64,000 nt of DNA from Sulfurimonas hydrogeniphila (GTDB lineage: Bacteria > Campylobacterota > Campylobacteria > Campylobacterales > Sulfurimonadaceae): the NCBI RefSeq assembly GCF_009068765.1, contig NZ_CP035534.1, forward strand, positions 248,001 to 312,000, written 5' to 3'. Positions within the stretch are counted from its first letter, which is position 1. Every line of letters starts with the position of its first letter. The notes under the pieces were generated by a model. It was not told where the DNA came from. It saw nothing but the letters and a program-made list of their open reading frames with translations, and did no database searches. Below are positions 9,044-18,190 of this stretch, one piece after another. Position numbers and translations under genes: made by a program.

Positions 9044-10009
9044 ATGCTTATTGATAGCTATGACAGAGTGGTAGATTATTTAAGAGTTTCTGTAACCGAA
9101 CGATGTAATTTTAGATGTCAGTACTGTATGCCCGAAAAACCGTTTTCATGGGTTCCAAAAGAAAACTTATTGAGCTTTGAAGAGCTGTTTGAATTTATGA
9201 AAGTGGCTATTGACGAGGGTGTGAAAAAGATTCGCATTACAGGCGGAGAACCGCTTTTGCGCGAAGATCTGGACAAATTTATTCAAATGATTTATGATTA
9301 TGAACCTGCGATAGATTTGGCAATGACAACCAATGCTTTTTTGCTCAAAGGCACGGCACAGCGGCTTAAAGATGCAGGGCTTAAACGCATTAATGTCAGT
9401 ATTGATACTCTTAAACCGGAAGTGGCACAGGCTATAGCGGGAAAAGATGTTTTGAAAAATGTACTTGAAGGCGTGGATGAGGCACTCAAAGTAGGGCTGA
9501 AAGTCAAAGTAAACATGGTACCTATGAAAAACATGAATGCTGATGAGATTGTGGATGTGCTGGAGTATTGCAAAGAGCGTGATATGAGTGTGCGTTTTAT
9601 AGAGTATATGGAAAACAAATTTGCCAAAGCGGATATTTCAGGGCTGAAATCATCAGAGCTTCTGGAAATTCTCAGAGAAAAATATGAATTTGAAGATGAA
9701 GGTTTTGACGGTGCCTCGCCATCGCATTATTACAGAATGAAAGACGGATACCGGTTTGGTATTATTGAACCCTACGGAGATGATTTTTGCAAGCAGTGCA
9801 ACCGAATAAGACTGACTGCCGAGGGTAATCTGATACCGTGCCTGTATTTTGATGAGGCAATGAGCATTGCGGAGTCGATTAAAAAGGGTGATATCAAAGG
9901 GGCGGCAGCTGTTTTAAAAGAAGTAGTACGCACAAAACCGGAAAAAAATCGCTGGGGCGGAGAAGATGATGAAGTTTCCAACCGGGCTTTTTACGAGACG
10001 GGTGGATGA
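9044..10009 (+). CDS. moaA: GTP 3',8-cyclase MoaA
   Basis: Radical SAM enzyme that converts GTP to the cyclic precursor of molybdopterin together with MoaC. The 321-residue protein has the N-terminal radical SAM motif CNFRCQYC (Cx3CxxC) in [21 protein letters not shown]-like context, the SAM-binding TGGEPLLR, and the C-terminal second cluster motif [18 protein letters not shown] that binds GTP. Length matches the family. It is coupled to queE by an ATGA overlap, not to other moa genes; moeA lies about 6 kb downstream on the other strand. The product serves the formate-dehydrogenase-like enzyme in this window among others. Confidence 0.95.
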   Translation: MLIDSYDRVVDYLRVSVTERCNFRCQYCMPEKPFSWVPKENLLSFEELFEFMKVAIDEGVKKIRITGGEPLLREDLDKFIQMIYDYEPAIDLAMTTNAFLLKGTAQRLKDAGLKRINVSIDTLKPEVAQAIAGKDVLKNVLEGVDEALKVGLKVKVNMVPMKNMNADEIVDVLEYCKERDMSVRFIEYMENKFAKADISGLKSSELLEILREKYEFEDEGFDGASPSHYYRMKDGYRFGIIEPYGDDFCKQCNRIRLTAEGNLIPCLYFDEAMSIAESIKKGDIKGAAAVLKEVVRTKPEKNRWGGEDDEVSNRAFYETGG

Positions 10010-10764
10010 TCTACCTCGTTGAGCATTTTTACTCTATTCAGGGGGAGGGCAAGTATGTAGGCACGCCTTCTCTTTTTTTCCGTTTCGGCGGCTGCAATAT
10101 GAAGTGCGAAGGTTTCGGGTGTAAAGAGACAGCAAACGACGGTACAGAAGTTGTCGGCTGTGATACTGTTTATGCCGTCAATAAAGAGCATTTTTTACAG
10201 AGTTGGGTGCCTGTTTATAAAGTAGAAGAACTGCTCAATATTCTCTCTTTGTATGATTTGCCCGAAGCGGTAGACATTGTTTTGACAGGCGGTGAGCCTC
10301 TGATTTATGCCAACGATACACTCTTTGTTGCTTTTTTGGAAGCCTTGGTGGCAAAGGGACATCAGATAACTTTTGAAACAAACGGTTCTTTAGCGGTTGA
10401 TTTTGAAAAATATCCTGTATACAAAGAGTGTGTGTTTGCTCTGTCAGTGAAGCTTTTTAATTCTGGGGAATCCCTGAGTAAACGTCTGCGCGGTGATGTG
10501 ATTTACAATATTGCCGCAAATGCAAAAGATGCTTTTTTTAAATTTTCCATTGACAAAGAGTCTATAAATATAGCTCTGGAAGAGGAGATACAAAGAGTCA
10601 CCATACATTCCCCTCAGACCAAGGTTTACTGTATGCCTGTAGCAGGAAGCAAAAAAGAGTTGGAAGAAAATACCGAAGCGCTGATAGAGTTCTGCAAGGC
10701 AAAGGGGTACAATTTCAGTGACAGACTGCACATAAGAATCTGGGATGCCAACAAAGGTGTATAG
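10006..10764 (+). CDS. queE: 7-carboxy-7-deazaguanine synthase QueE
   Basis: Radical SAM enzyme of queuosine/7-deazapurine synthesis that contracts 6-carboxytetrahydropterin to 7-carboxy-7-deazaguanine. The 252-residue protein starts with [20 protein letters not shown], the usual QueE opening, and has the [13 protein letters not shown] motif. The cluster motif is unusual: cysteines are at 30, 34 and 39 (Cx3Cx4C), with another at 52, where radical SAM proteins normally show Cx3CxxC. Queuosine context is supported by queD only 180 bp downstream. No queC or queF is in the window. Confidence 0.88.
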   Translation: MIYLVEHFYSIQGEGKYVGTPSLFFRFGGCNMKCEGFGCKETANDGTEVVGCDTVYAVNKEHFLQSWVPVYKVEELLNILSLYDLPEAVDIVLTGGEPLIYANDTLFVAFLEALVAKGHQITFETNGSLAVDFEKYPVYKECVFALSVKLFNSGESLSKRLRGDVIYNIAANAKDAFFKFSIDKESINIALEEEIQRVTIHSPQTKVYCMPVAGSKKELEENTEALIEFCKAKGYNFSDRLHIRIWDANKGV

Positions 10765-10791
10765 CATCAAGGCAGTTTCATATGTTTTGTC

Positions 10792-10914
10792 GGAATCCGT
10801 ACTTTAATGCTCAAACATGATTTGAGAGAAAAACTAAATTTTTTTCTGCAGTCCGGGCTGAGAGTGGCAAGGCTATTGCAACAGCCGGCACTGAAGTGCC
10901 GGCTTTGTGTCTTT
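10792..10914 (+). repeat. REP/BIME-like repeat, copy C (long form)
   Basis: Between queE and queD. It starts GGAATCCGTACTT, carries the AT-rich insertion GAGAAAAACTAAATTTTTTT found also in the copies at 32358 and 50569, then the GGGCTGAGAGTGGCAAG spacer and the perfect hairpin GCCGGCACTGAAGTGCCGGC. The long form seems to be the short hairpin with about 40 bp inserted in its loop. Confidence 0.8.
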
Positions 10915-10942
10915 AAAAATAGGTGAACAAGAGGGATTTATC

Positions 10943-11524
10943 ATGATTATCAGAAAACTTTTTAAATTTGAAAATGCACATATTGTACGGGGATGCTCAA
11001 CTGTAAAATGCAGAAGTTCGATTCACGGGCACTCTTACAAAGTGGAACTGCTTTTTGCATCCAACTTTTTGGATAACGGACAGATGGTCTATGATTTTGG
11101 ACTGATGAAGCAAAACATGAAAGATCTCGTGGAGAGTTTTGATCATGCGATTGCTCTGTGGCGTGATGATGATCCGGAGTTTGTCCGTGATATGAAAAAA
11201 CACTCTGCGCGATGGGTCCAATTGCCGGTGTCGCCTTCTGCAGAGCAGTTTTCACGCGTCATTTTTGTGATGATAGAGAGACTTTTGTCGCTTACATCAA
11301 CACAAAACGGAGAAAAAGAAGTACGCCTTGAGAGCGTCATAGTGCATGAAACAGCCACAGGTTATGCACAATGTTTTCGTGAAGATGCCCACTCAAAAAA
11401 CATGGGTGAAATCAAGCTTGAAGAGATTGTTTTTTCTGTGCAGGTTTTAGAGGATTTTAAAGATAAAGACCTATTTGAAAAGATAAAAAGAGGAGAAACT
11501 TTTTTAAATCCTGCAAGTGTCTGA
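10943..11524 (+). CDS. queD: 6-carboxytetrahydropterin synthase QueD
   Basis: Zinc enzyme converting 7,8-dihydroneopterin triphosphate to 6-carboxytetrahydropterin, the step before QueE. The 193-residue product has the metal-site histidines in FKFENAHIV and IHGHSYKVEL and the catalytic cysteine region CSTVKCRSS between them. It is longer than the 120-residue E. coli enzyme, with extra residues after the HGHSY strand and at the C-terminus, as in other Campylobacterota 6-pyruvoyl-tetrahydropterin-synthase-like proteins. I chose the ATG at 10943 because GAGGGA precedes it and the family match begins there; an in-frame ATG-like start 12 codons earlier would run into the repeat. Confidence 0.9.
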   Translation: MIIRKLFKFENAHIVRGCSTVKCRSSIHGHSYKVELLFASNFLDNGQMVYDFGLMKQNMKDLVESFDHAIALWRDDDPEFVRDMKKHSARWVQLPVSPSAEQFSRVIFVMIERLLSLTSTQNGEKEVRLESVIVHETATGYAQCFREDAHSKNMGEIKLEEIVFSVQVLEDFKDKDLFEKIKRGETFLNPASV

Positions 11525-11555
11525 GCCCTCTTAATATTTTTTAATAATAGAGTGC

Positions 11556-11561
11556 TATACT
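11556..11561 (+). promoter_or_regulatory. Predicted -10 box for the suf operon
   Basis: TATACT with an upstream T-rich stretch, 55 bp before sufB in the 91-bp gap after queD. No IscR- or Fur-type palindrome is obvious to the eye in this gap. Confidence 0.4.
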
Positions 11562-11615
11562 TAAAGCAAACAAAAATATAAAACACTGTTCTTTTGGTAT
11601 AAAAGGAGAAGAGAT

Positions 11616-13049
11616 ATGGCACAGGAAGAGATTAACAAAGCTGTCTCGGGCGAGTATAAACTCGGATTTGAGATAGATATAGAACAGGACACACTGCCTC
11701 CCGGGTTAAATGAAACAACCGTTCGTTTCATTTCCCAAAAGAAAAATGAACCGGAGTGGATGACGCAGTGGCGCTTAAATGCTCTTGAAAAATGGCAGAA
11801 AATGCAAGAGCCCCACTGGGCACATGTAACTTACGAACCTATAGACTACCAATCAATTTCTTATTTTTCGGCTCCAAAAAAGGGAGCAAATTCTCTTGAT
11901 GAAGTTGATCCAAAAATTCTTGAAGCCTATAAAAAACTCGGCATTCCTTTGGATGAACAAAAACAGCTGCAGGGGATTGCCGTAGATGCCGTTGTGGATT
12001 CTGTTTCTGTAAAAACCACATTTTCTGAGGAGTTGAAAAAGCACGGGATTATCTTTTGTTCTATTTCTGAGGCCCTGCAGGATTATCCTGAACTTGTTAA
12101 AAAGTATATGTTCAGTGTCGTACCGATGAATGACAACTATTATGCAGCCCTGAATGCTGCTGTTTTTACAGACGGCACCTTTGTCTACATTCCAAAAGGG
12201 GTTCGCTGTCCGATGGAGTTGAGTACCTACTTTCGTATCAATGCACTCAACACAGGACAGTTTGAGAGAACACTGATTGTTGCAGACGAAGGAAGTTATG
12301 TAAGCTACAATGAAGGCTGTTCCGCACCAATGCGGGATGATTCACAGCTGCATGCCGCAGTTGTGGAACTGATTGCGATGAGGGATGCGGAAATCAAATA
12401 TTCTACCATTCAAAACTGGTATCCCGGTGACAAAGAGGGCAAAGGCGGCATTTACAACTTTGTTACCAAACGCGGTCTTTGCAAGGGAGACAATGCGAAA
12501 ATTTCCTGGACGCAGGTGGAGACCGGTTCCGTCATCACCTGGAAGTATCCAAGCTGTATTTTGCAGGGAGACAACAGTGTGGGTGAGTTTTATTCAGTTG
12601 CCGTGACAACGCTTGCACAGCAGGCAGATACAGGAACAAAGATGATTCACCTGGGAAAAAATACAAGTTCTACCATCATCTCAAAAGGAATTTCTGCGAT
12701 GCGGGGACAGAACAGTTATCGCGGACTAGTCAAAATGGCGGCCAAAGCTGAAGGTGCACACAATCGAAGCGAATGTGATTCCCTGCTTATAGGAAGCGAG
12801 TGCGGGGCACATACATTTCCTTATTTGGAGAACAAAAGTGCCCATGCCAAGGTTGAACATGAGGCAACAACAACAAAAATCAGCGACGAACAGCTTTTTT
12901 ATCTGCGTCAACGGGGTATCAGCGAAGAGGATGCTGTGAGCATGATAGTACACGGATTTTGTAAAGAGGTGTTTAACCAACTGCCGATGGAGTACGCGGT
13001 AGAAGCCAAAGCGCTCTTAGAATTAACATTGGAGGGAAGTGTAGGATGA
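11616..13049 (+). CDS. sufB: Fe-S cluster assembly scaffold SufB
   Basis: Scaffold subunit of the SufBC2D complex on which Fe-S clusters are built. The 477-residue protein is full length for SufB; recognisable blocks include the [15 protein letters not shown] segment, [26 protein letters not shown], the [18 protein letters not shown] strand, and the C-terminal [31 protein letters not shown] precedes the ATG. It is first of a tightly packed operon with sufC (4 bp overlap), sufD, sufE and a DUF59 gene. No cysteine desulfurase gene (sufS) is present in the operon. Confidence 0.96.
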   Translation: MAQEEINKAVSGEYKLGFEIDIEQDTLPPGLNETTVRFISQKKNEPEWMTQWRLNALEKWQKMQEPHWAHVTYEPIDYQSISYFSAPKKGANSLDEVDPKILEAYKKLGIPLDEQKQLQGIAVDAVVDSVSVKTTFSEELKKHGIIFCSISEALQDYPELVKKYMFSVVPMNDNYYAALNAAVFTDGTFVYIPKGVRCPMELSTYFRINALNTGQFERTLIVADEGSYVSYNEGCSAPMRDDSQLHAAVVELIAMRDAEIKYSTIQNWYPGDKEGKGGIYNFVTKRGLCKGDNAKISWTQVETGSVITWKYPSCILQGDNSVGEFYSVAVTTLAQQADTGTKMIHLGKNTSSTIISKGISAMRGQNSYRGLVKMAAKAEGAHNRSECDSLLIGSECGAHTFPYLENKSAHAKVEHEATTTKISDEQLFYLRQRGISEEDAVSMIVHGFCKEVFNQLPMEYAVEAKALLELTLEGSVG

Positions 13050-13798
13050 GTACAATGATGGAAATAAAAAATTTGCATGCAAATATAGGTGAAAAAAATA
13101 TTTTAAAAGGATTGAATCTTTCACTCGAAACAGGGAAAGTTCATGTCATTATGGGGCCAAACGGTGCAGGGAAGTCGACACTCTCCAAAGCCATTGTCGG
13201 GCATTATGATATCAGTGTCGGTGAGGGCGATATTGTTTACAAAGGAGAAAGTATTGTTGAAGAAGCACCGGAAATGCGTGCGCTCAAAGGTATATTTTTA
13301 AGTTTTCAAAATCCTGTAGAGATTCCGGGTGTGAGCAATGCCTATTTTTTACGAACAGCGGTGAATGCAAAAAGAAAGTTTGAAGGCAAAGAAGAGCTTA
13401 ACGCTGCAGAATTTTTACGCGAAGCAAAGCGTCTGGCAACGGAACTCGGAATGAAACCTGAGCTCATTACCCGTTCACTCAACGAGGGTTTTTCGGGCGG
13501 CGAGAAAAAACGAAACGAAACACTGCAGATGCTGATGCTTGAACCTGATTTTATTATTTTGGATGAGATTGATTCCGGACTTGATATTGATGCTCTGCGG
13601 GCAGTAAGTGAGGGGATTAACAAAATCAGAGATGAGAAAAGAACCTTTTTGATTATCACACATTACAGCAGAATTCTTGAGTATGTGAAACCTGACTATG
13701 TGCATGTTCTCAAAGACGGCAGAATTGTTAAAACTGCGGGTCCTGAACTTGTGGCAGAGTTGGAAGAGAAGGGATATACAACTCTTGAGGAGTTTTAA
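13046..13798 (+). CDS. sufC: Fe-S cluster assembly ATPase SufC
   Basis: ABC-type ATPase that drives conformational changes of SufBC2D. In the 250-residue product the Walker A is GPNGAGKST (residues 34-42), the signature region is [12 protein letters not shown], Walker B runs into [14 protein letters not shown], and the H-loop is ITHYSR. The EIDSGLDID sequence is typical of SufC rather than of transport ATPases. The stop is one base before the sufD ATG. Confidence 0.96.
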   Translation: MSTMMEIKNLHANIGEKNILKGLNLSLETGKVHVIMGPNGAGKSTLSKAIVGHYDISVGEGDIVYKGESIVEEAPEMRALKGIFLSFQNPVEIPGVSNAYFLRTAVNAKRKFEGKEELNAAEFLREAKRLATELGMKPELITRSLNEGFSGGEKKRNETLQMLMLEPDFIILDEIDSGLDIDALRAVSEGINKIRDEKRTFLIITHYSRILEYVKPDYVHVLKDGRIVKTAGPELVAELEEKGYTTLEEF

Positions 13799-13799
13799 A

Positions 13800-15032
13800 A
13801 TGAAACAGATAGTTTTGGCAAATATTTTAGCAAATCTTTCTTCTGTGGTCTCACAAGAAACAGCAGCTGCGGCATCCCGTCTGCAACTACTCGGACTGCC
13901 TACGAAAAAAACAGAGCAGTACCGGTATTTTCCTATTGAAAAACTCCTCAATGCAGAGTACAGAGCAATCGCAAAAAAAGAGTCTGAAATTGAAGAAGCT
14001 GATTTTGTGGAGATAGTTGATGGTGTTGTAGTACGTGCGCCAAAGGGCTTGAAAATCGGCTATACAAAGAGGCGTACTATTGCTGAAGAACATTTTGACC
14101 CGCTCTATTATCTTGGGCATCTGCTCTCTTTGGAAGTCATTGAAATCAATTTTGAAAATGACAGCAGCATAAAGATTTTACACAGATATACCCAGGAAAA
14201 TGCGCTTATTGCCTACAGGGTAGTTGTGCAGACTGCACCAAATATAAAAGTGACACTTTCTGAATCTTTTATAGGCTGTGATGCAAAAGAGAGTTTGGTG
14301 CTCTACGGCTGTGATATCCGCCTTCAAAGAGATACGCGATTCACTTTTATAAAAGATGAAACACTCGTTGAGGGTATCTATATACCGGTCCATTCACATT
14401 ATATAGAGCTGGCAGAACAAAGCAGTGCAGACTTTTTCAGTTTTGATTTTGGCAATGCCGACGGGCTTCAGTTAATACAGGCAAAACTGATGCACTCAAG
14501 TGATTTCAGGGCACATCATCTTTTATATACAAAGGGAGAGAGCAAAAGAGGCACAGTTTCCCAGATTGTGCATGCGGCAAGGGAGGCAAAAAGTTCCCAA
14601 AAAGCAAAAACAATTTTAGGAGAGAGCGGACGGGGAATTTTTGATGCGCTCATTAAAATCAAAGCAGAAGGGAGCGGTACAAAAGCCTACCAAAACTCCC
14701 AGGCCGTTTTACTCAATGACGGGGCCTACATGGCGAGTAAACCACAGTTGGAAATTTATATAGATGATGTGGAAGCCAGTCACGGTTCAACGATAGGGGA
14801 GCTTGATGCACAACAGCTTTTTTATCTTCGCTCACGTGGTATTATGCTTGAAGAGGCCAGAAAAATGTTGATTTTGGCTTTTGCAAATGAAATCATTGAT
14901 GCGATAGAAGATGAAAAAACAAGAGAAAATGTGCACCTTTCTTTTGAAAAGGTTTATTACGGTCATGGACAGTTGGAGTGTATAGCCACCTGCCATCACT
15001 GCTGTGAGACTGTGTTTGGAGAAGAGTTGTGA
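13800..15032 (+). CDS. sufD: Fe-S cluster assembly protein SufD
   Basis: SufB-like partner subunit of SufBC2D, thought to help iron entry and to form the cluster site with SufB. The 410-residue product diverges at the N-terminus but its C-terminal beta-helix is clear: IDDVEASHGSTIGELDAQQ then LFYLRSRGI, where the SHGST histidine is the conserved site. I take the ATG at 13800, one base after the sufC stop; an in-frame start at 13698 lies inside sufC and gives 34 residues without family similarity. The C-terminus carries CHHCCE, an unusual cysteine cluster of unknown meaning. Confidence 0.92.
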   Translation: MKQIVLANILANLSSVVSQETAAAASRLQLLGLPTKKTEQYRYFPIEKLLNAEYRAIAKKESEIEEADFVEIVDGVVVRAPKGLKIGYTKRRTIAEEHFDPLYYLGHLLSLEVIEINFENDSSIKILHRYTQENALIAYRVVVQTAPNIKVTLSESFIGCDAKESLVLYGCDIRLQRDTRFTFIKDETLVEGIYIPVHSHYIELAEQSSADFFSFDFGNADGLQLIQAKLMHSSDFRAHHLLYTKGESKRGTVSQIVHAAREAKSSQKAKTILGESGRGIFDALIKIKAEGSGTKAYQNSQAVLLNDGAYMASKPQLEIYIDDVEASHGSTIGELDAQQLFYLRSRGIMLEEARKMLILAFANEIIDAIEDEKTRENVHLSFEKVYYGHGQLECIATCHHCCETVFGEEL

Positions 15033-15451
15033 GTGTTAGGGACAAAGTAAATTATTACAAAGAAGATCTGGAGATGTTTGAAACACCAAACGAAAAGTTT
15101 GAATATATTTTTGATTTGGGAAAAAAACACACTGTCTTGCCTGAAGAAGAAAAAAATGAAGCAACATTTATAGAAGGCTGTTCTTCTCCTGCCTGGCTTG
15201 TCGGTGAGTGTAAAGATGGTAAGCTTGTTTTAAGAGGTGAGGGCAGCAGTGAAATGGCAAAGGGAATGCTGAGTCTGCTTTTAGATATTTTCAGCGGACA
15301 GGAGGTGGATGATATTCTTGCCTTTGATTCCAAAGAGCTTGAAAAACTGGGAATAGTCGAGCACCTTTCTCCTGTACGTCAACAGAGTTTAGAGGCTTTT
15401 TTAAACAAAGTATACAGTTATGCAAAAAGATGCAAAGAGGAGGAAAAATGA
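15029..15451 (+). CDS. sufE: SufE-like sulfur acceptor protein
   Basis: Takes sulfur from a cysteine desulfurase as a persulfide and hands it to SufB. The 140-residue product is the normal SufE length. The catalytic cysteine is in FIEGCSSPAWLV, matching the family GCxSxxW pattern. The start is GTG, overlapping the sufD stop (GTGA). A desulfurase partner must be encoded elsewhere, since none is in the operon. Confidence 0.9.
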   Translation: MSVRDKVNYYKEDLEMFETPNEKFEYIFDLGKKHTVLPEEEKNEATFIEGCSSPAWLVGECKDGKLVLRGEGSSEMAKGMLSLLLDIFSGQEVDDILAFDSKELEKLGIVEHLSPVRQQSLEAFLNKVYSYAKRCKEEEK

Positions 15452-15798
15452 GCGATATAAGAGATATAAGTCCGCAAGAGAGCGAAGCACGGGTTATTGA
15501 AGAATTAAAGAAGATATATGATCCTGAACTTCCGGTAGATATTTACAATCTTGGTCTGATTTATGATGTCAAGTGTGAAAAAGATCCGGTGAGCAAATTA
15601 AACAGATGCAAAGTTGTCATGACGCTTACCGCACCAACCTGTTCGATGAGCCAGGTCATTATAGATATGGTGAAAAATATTGCCAATACGATAGAAGACG
15701 GTTCCGTTGAAGAACTTGATGTTGAGGTCGTGTATGATCCGCCATGGGATCAAAGCAAGATGAGCGAAGAGGCAAAACTTGCTATGGGGATGCTGTAA
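15448..15798 (+). CDS. DUF59 / MIP18-family protein (SufT-like)
   Basis: A 116-residue protein of the DUF59 (FeS assembly SUF system/MIP18) family, cytosolic, involved in maturation or targeting of Fe-S clusters. The family core is IYDPELPVDIYNLGLIYDV and the conserved cysteine motif TLTAPTCSMS; the DPPWDQSKMS stretch near the C-terminus is also typical. The ATG at 15448 has AGGAGG ahead of it and overlaps the sufE stop (ATGA), so it belongs to the suf operon and ends it. It faces moeA with a gap of 10 bp. Confidence 0.9.
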   Translation: MSDIRDISPQESEARVIEELKKIYDPELPVDIYNLGLIYDVKCEKDPVSKLNRCKVVMTLTAPTCSMSQVIIDMVKNIANTIEDGSVEELDVEVVYDPPWDQSKMSEEAKLAMGML

Positions 15799-15808
15799 AA
15801 TTACGCTG

Positions 15809-17020
15809 CTAACTTAAAGGTATAAAGTCTGCACTGCAGAAGCTGAACTTTGTACTGATTGTCTTTACCGGGGTTTCTTTTGGAATTTCTGTACAGTTTT
15901 CATCAGTGATGATAAAACTGTTCGCCTCTGCGAGAGGAGAAATCATTCCCGGAGCATACTGCTCACAAACCGTAAAATATTCACCGTCAAAATAGCCGGG
16001 AATGACTGTTCTTCTTCCTGCGCGCAGTGTGACATCATTTTTCATTTTGGCAGTAATGGGGTTGATGTATTTGTCTTTTTGTCCGCTCATTGCATAAATA
16101 ATGCTTCTTCCGAAAAGCTCAAAATTTAGAGCTGCTGCGAGCGGATTTCCAGGCAGATTCAAGATGACTTTGTTTCCGATTTTTCCAAAAGTAGTCGGTT
16201 TTCCAGGTTTGATGGCTACTTTGTCAAAAAGAATTTCATACCCGAAGGCGCCAAACGCCTCTTTTGTAAAGTCGGCATCTCCGACACTTACTCCGCCGCT
16301 TGTAATGATAAAATCACAGTCAAGTGCACTCCTTATGTGTGTATGAATATCTTCGAGGGTATCTGCGGCAGTACCGATAAACTCCACTTCACAGCCGAGT
16401 TCTTTGACACGGGAGAGGAGAGTCGGTGTATTTGTATTGTAGAGTTGATACTCTGTAATCTGCTCAAAGTGCATTTTCAGTTCATTCCCTGAAGCAAACA
16501 GAGCGACACGGGGCTTTTTGTACACTTTGACATGGCTGATGCCCTGGGATGCGAGCAGTGTAATCTGATGCGCATCGATTTTGTCACCGACACAGAGCAA
16601 GAGAGTCTCTTTTTTGATATCTTCACCGCTGAGACGGATATGCTTTGAGATGACAAGATTGTCGGGAAGTTTGACACCGTTTTGGCACTCCTGTGTATCT
16701 TCAACCGGTACGATACACTGGGTTCCAAGCGGAATTCTTGCTCCTGTCATGATTTTGATGGCTTCTCCGTGTCTGAGTTCACCCTGAAAATCATCCCCTG
16801 CAAAAATTGTACAAGACACCGTAACACATTTGTCAGAGTCTTCTATCTTTACCGCATACCCGTCCATCGCGGAATTGTCATAAGGCGGGAGATTGTGTGT
16901 TGCTGTAATATTTTCGGCAAGTACATAGCCCAAAGCTTCTTCAATGGGCAGTATTTTGAGCGATTTTCGTTTCGTATTTGTATAAATCAGTTCGAGTGCT
17001 TTTTCAATGCTTACAGTCAT
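15809..17020 (-). CDS. moeA: Molybdopterin molybdenumtransferase MoeA
   Basis: Inserts molybdate into adenylylated molybdopterin, the last step of molybdenum cofactor synthesis. The 403-residue product has the N-terminal MoeA domain (YDNSAMDGYAV near residue 47), the central MoCF-binding fold with TSGGVSVGDADF and KIGNKVILNLPGNPLAA, and a C-terminal beta domain. Length is normal. It is transcribed away from the divergent membrane-protein gene at 17081 with 60 bp between starts, and converges on the DUF59 gene. Confidence 0.94.
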   Translation of the reverse strand: MTVSIEKALELIYTNTKRKSLKILPIEEALGYVLAENITATHNLPPYDNSAMDGYAVKIEDSDKCVTVSCTIFAGDDFQGELRHGEAIKIMTGARIPLGTQCIVPVEDTQECQNGVKLPDNLVISKHIRLSGEDIKKETLLLCVGDKIDAHQITLLASQGISHVKVYKKPRVALFASGNELKMHFEQITEYQLYNTNTPTLLSRVKELGCEVEFIGTAADTLEDIHTHIRSALDCDFIITSGGVSVGDADFTKEAFGAFGYEILFDKVAIKPGKPTTFGKIGNKVILNLPGNPLAAALNFELFGRSIIYAMSGQKDKYINPITAKMKNDVTLRAGRRTVIPGYFDGEYFTVCEQYAPGMISPLAEANSFIITDENCTEIPKETPVKTISTKFSFCSADFIPLS

Positions 17021-17080
17021 AATAGTATATCCTTTGTGCAGACTCTTTGTTTAATGGACATATTATAATATAATTTCGTT

Positions 17081-17494
17081 ATGAATGAAATGTATAATAT
17101 GGGTTTAAGCCTACATAGTTGGTCTGCGGTTGTAATTTTGGTGATGATTTTTGTAAATCTTTTTTTTCTGATAAGTTCTCAGGAGCTTGCCAGATACAAA
17201 AGGGTCAACTCTTTGTATTTGACACCTTTGACAATGACAATACTTGGTTCGCTTTTGTTTACCGGTATTGTGATGATGGCGGCAAAGCACCTGCACTTCA
17301 GTATAGAAAATATTGCTATGATTTTTTTAGGTGTTGTATTGATTGTTTTGGAAACAAAAAGGTTAAAAGCCCTGAAATATCTGAGTATGAAAAAAGAGCA
17401 TGCTTTTAACGCATACAAACCGTTTGCAAGAACAATTTTGCAGGCAGAATTTGTTTTGGTGCTTTTGATGTCACTGTGGATGTGGTTTTTGTAA
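17081..17494 (+). CDS. Four-helix integral membrane protein, unknown
   Basis: A 137-residue protein with four predicted membrane helices (about 12-32, 47-68, 76-93 and 117-136) and short basic loops such as KRLKALKYLSMKKEH. I do not recognise a family. It is co-transcribed with rsmE, starting divergently from moeA and ending one base before the rsmE start region. TATAAT-like sequence lies in the 60-bp gap to moeA. Two further in-frame ATGs at 17090 and 17099 are possible starts. No conserved catalytic residue stands out. Confidence 0.7.
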   Translation: MNEMYNMGLSLHSWSAVVILVMIFVNLFFLISSQELARYKRVNSLYLTPLTMTILGSLLFTGIVMMAAKHLHFSIENIAMIFLGVVLIVLETKRLKALKYLSMKKEHAFNAYKPFARTILQAEFVLVLLMSLWMWFL

Positions 17495-17495
17495 A

Positions 17496-18167
17496 ATGGT
17501 ATATCTTTTCAATGCAGAAGCAGGCAAAGACTCTTTACATGTAAAGAGCGAAGATTTTAAATATCTTATAAAAGTACGCCGCCACAAAGTCGGTGACGAA
17601 CTGGGTTTTCGCAATAAAGAAGATATAGAGAGGCTGCATATATACAGGTTGCAGAAAATCGAACCAAGAACGGCAGTGTTTGAGCGTATTTCTTCAGAAA
17701 TCCTGAGAGTCAAAGCAGAAAAAGAGTTGCATATCGGCTGGTGTGTCATTGACAACAGGTCTGTTGAAAAAGTACTGGCAAGTCTGAACGAAACAGGGGT
17801 GAAAAAGATTACTTTCATCTACTGCGAGCGCAGTCAGAAAAACTTTAAGCCTGATTTCAAGCGGTTTGAACGGATTTTGCAGGCTTCAAATCAGCAGTGC
17901 GGGCGTACAGAGTTTATGGAATTTGCTACATGTAAAGGGCTTGAAACATTTATCAAAGAAAATCCGGATACAAAAGTTTTTGATTTTACAGACAAAATAC
18001 TGGAGTGTGAGAGTGATTTTACAACAGTACTGATAGGCTGTGAGGGCGGGTTTTCAGCCAAAGAAAAAGAGTTTTTGAAAAATCAGGAAGTGTTCCGGCT
18101 GGATACACCTATGATTCTTCGTTCTGAGAGTGCAGTTTTAGCAGTTGCAAGCAAAATATTGCTTTAA
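17496..18167 (+). CDS. rsmE: 16S rRNA (uracil-1498-N3)-methyltransferase RsmE
   Basis: SPOUT-class enzyme methylating U1498 of 16S rRNA. The 223-residue product shows the N-terminal PUA-like domain with HYLIKVRRHKVGDEL-type sequence and the C-terminal knotted SAM site: LIGCEGGFSAKEKEFL and LDTPMILRSESAVLAV, where RxETA is usual and here reads RSESA. It contains an 18-bp perfect palindrome around an exact TTACATGTAA site (17531-17548). It follows the four-helix protein in the same operon. Confidence 0.92.
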   Translation: MVYLFNAEAGKDSLHVKSEDFKYLIKVRRHKVGDELGFRNKEDIERLHIYRLQKIEPRTAVFERISSEILRVKAEKELHIGWCVIDNRSVEKVLASLNETGVKKITFIYCERSQKNFKPDFKRFERILQASNQQCGRTEFMEFATCKGLETFIKENPDTKVFDFTDKILECESDFTTVLIGCEGGFSAKEKEFLKNQEVFRLDTPMILRSESAVLAVASKILL

Positions 18168-18190
18168 GAGAAGCGTGATATAATTTTTGA

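Noticed and set aside
13698-13800. Longer N-terminus for SufD starting inside sufC
   Set aside because: The extra 34 residues are out-of-frame sufC sequence with no SufD similarity; the ATG one base after the sufC stop is the natural start.
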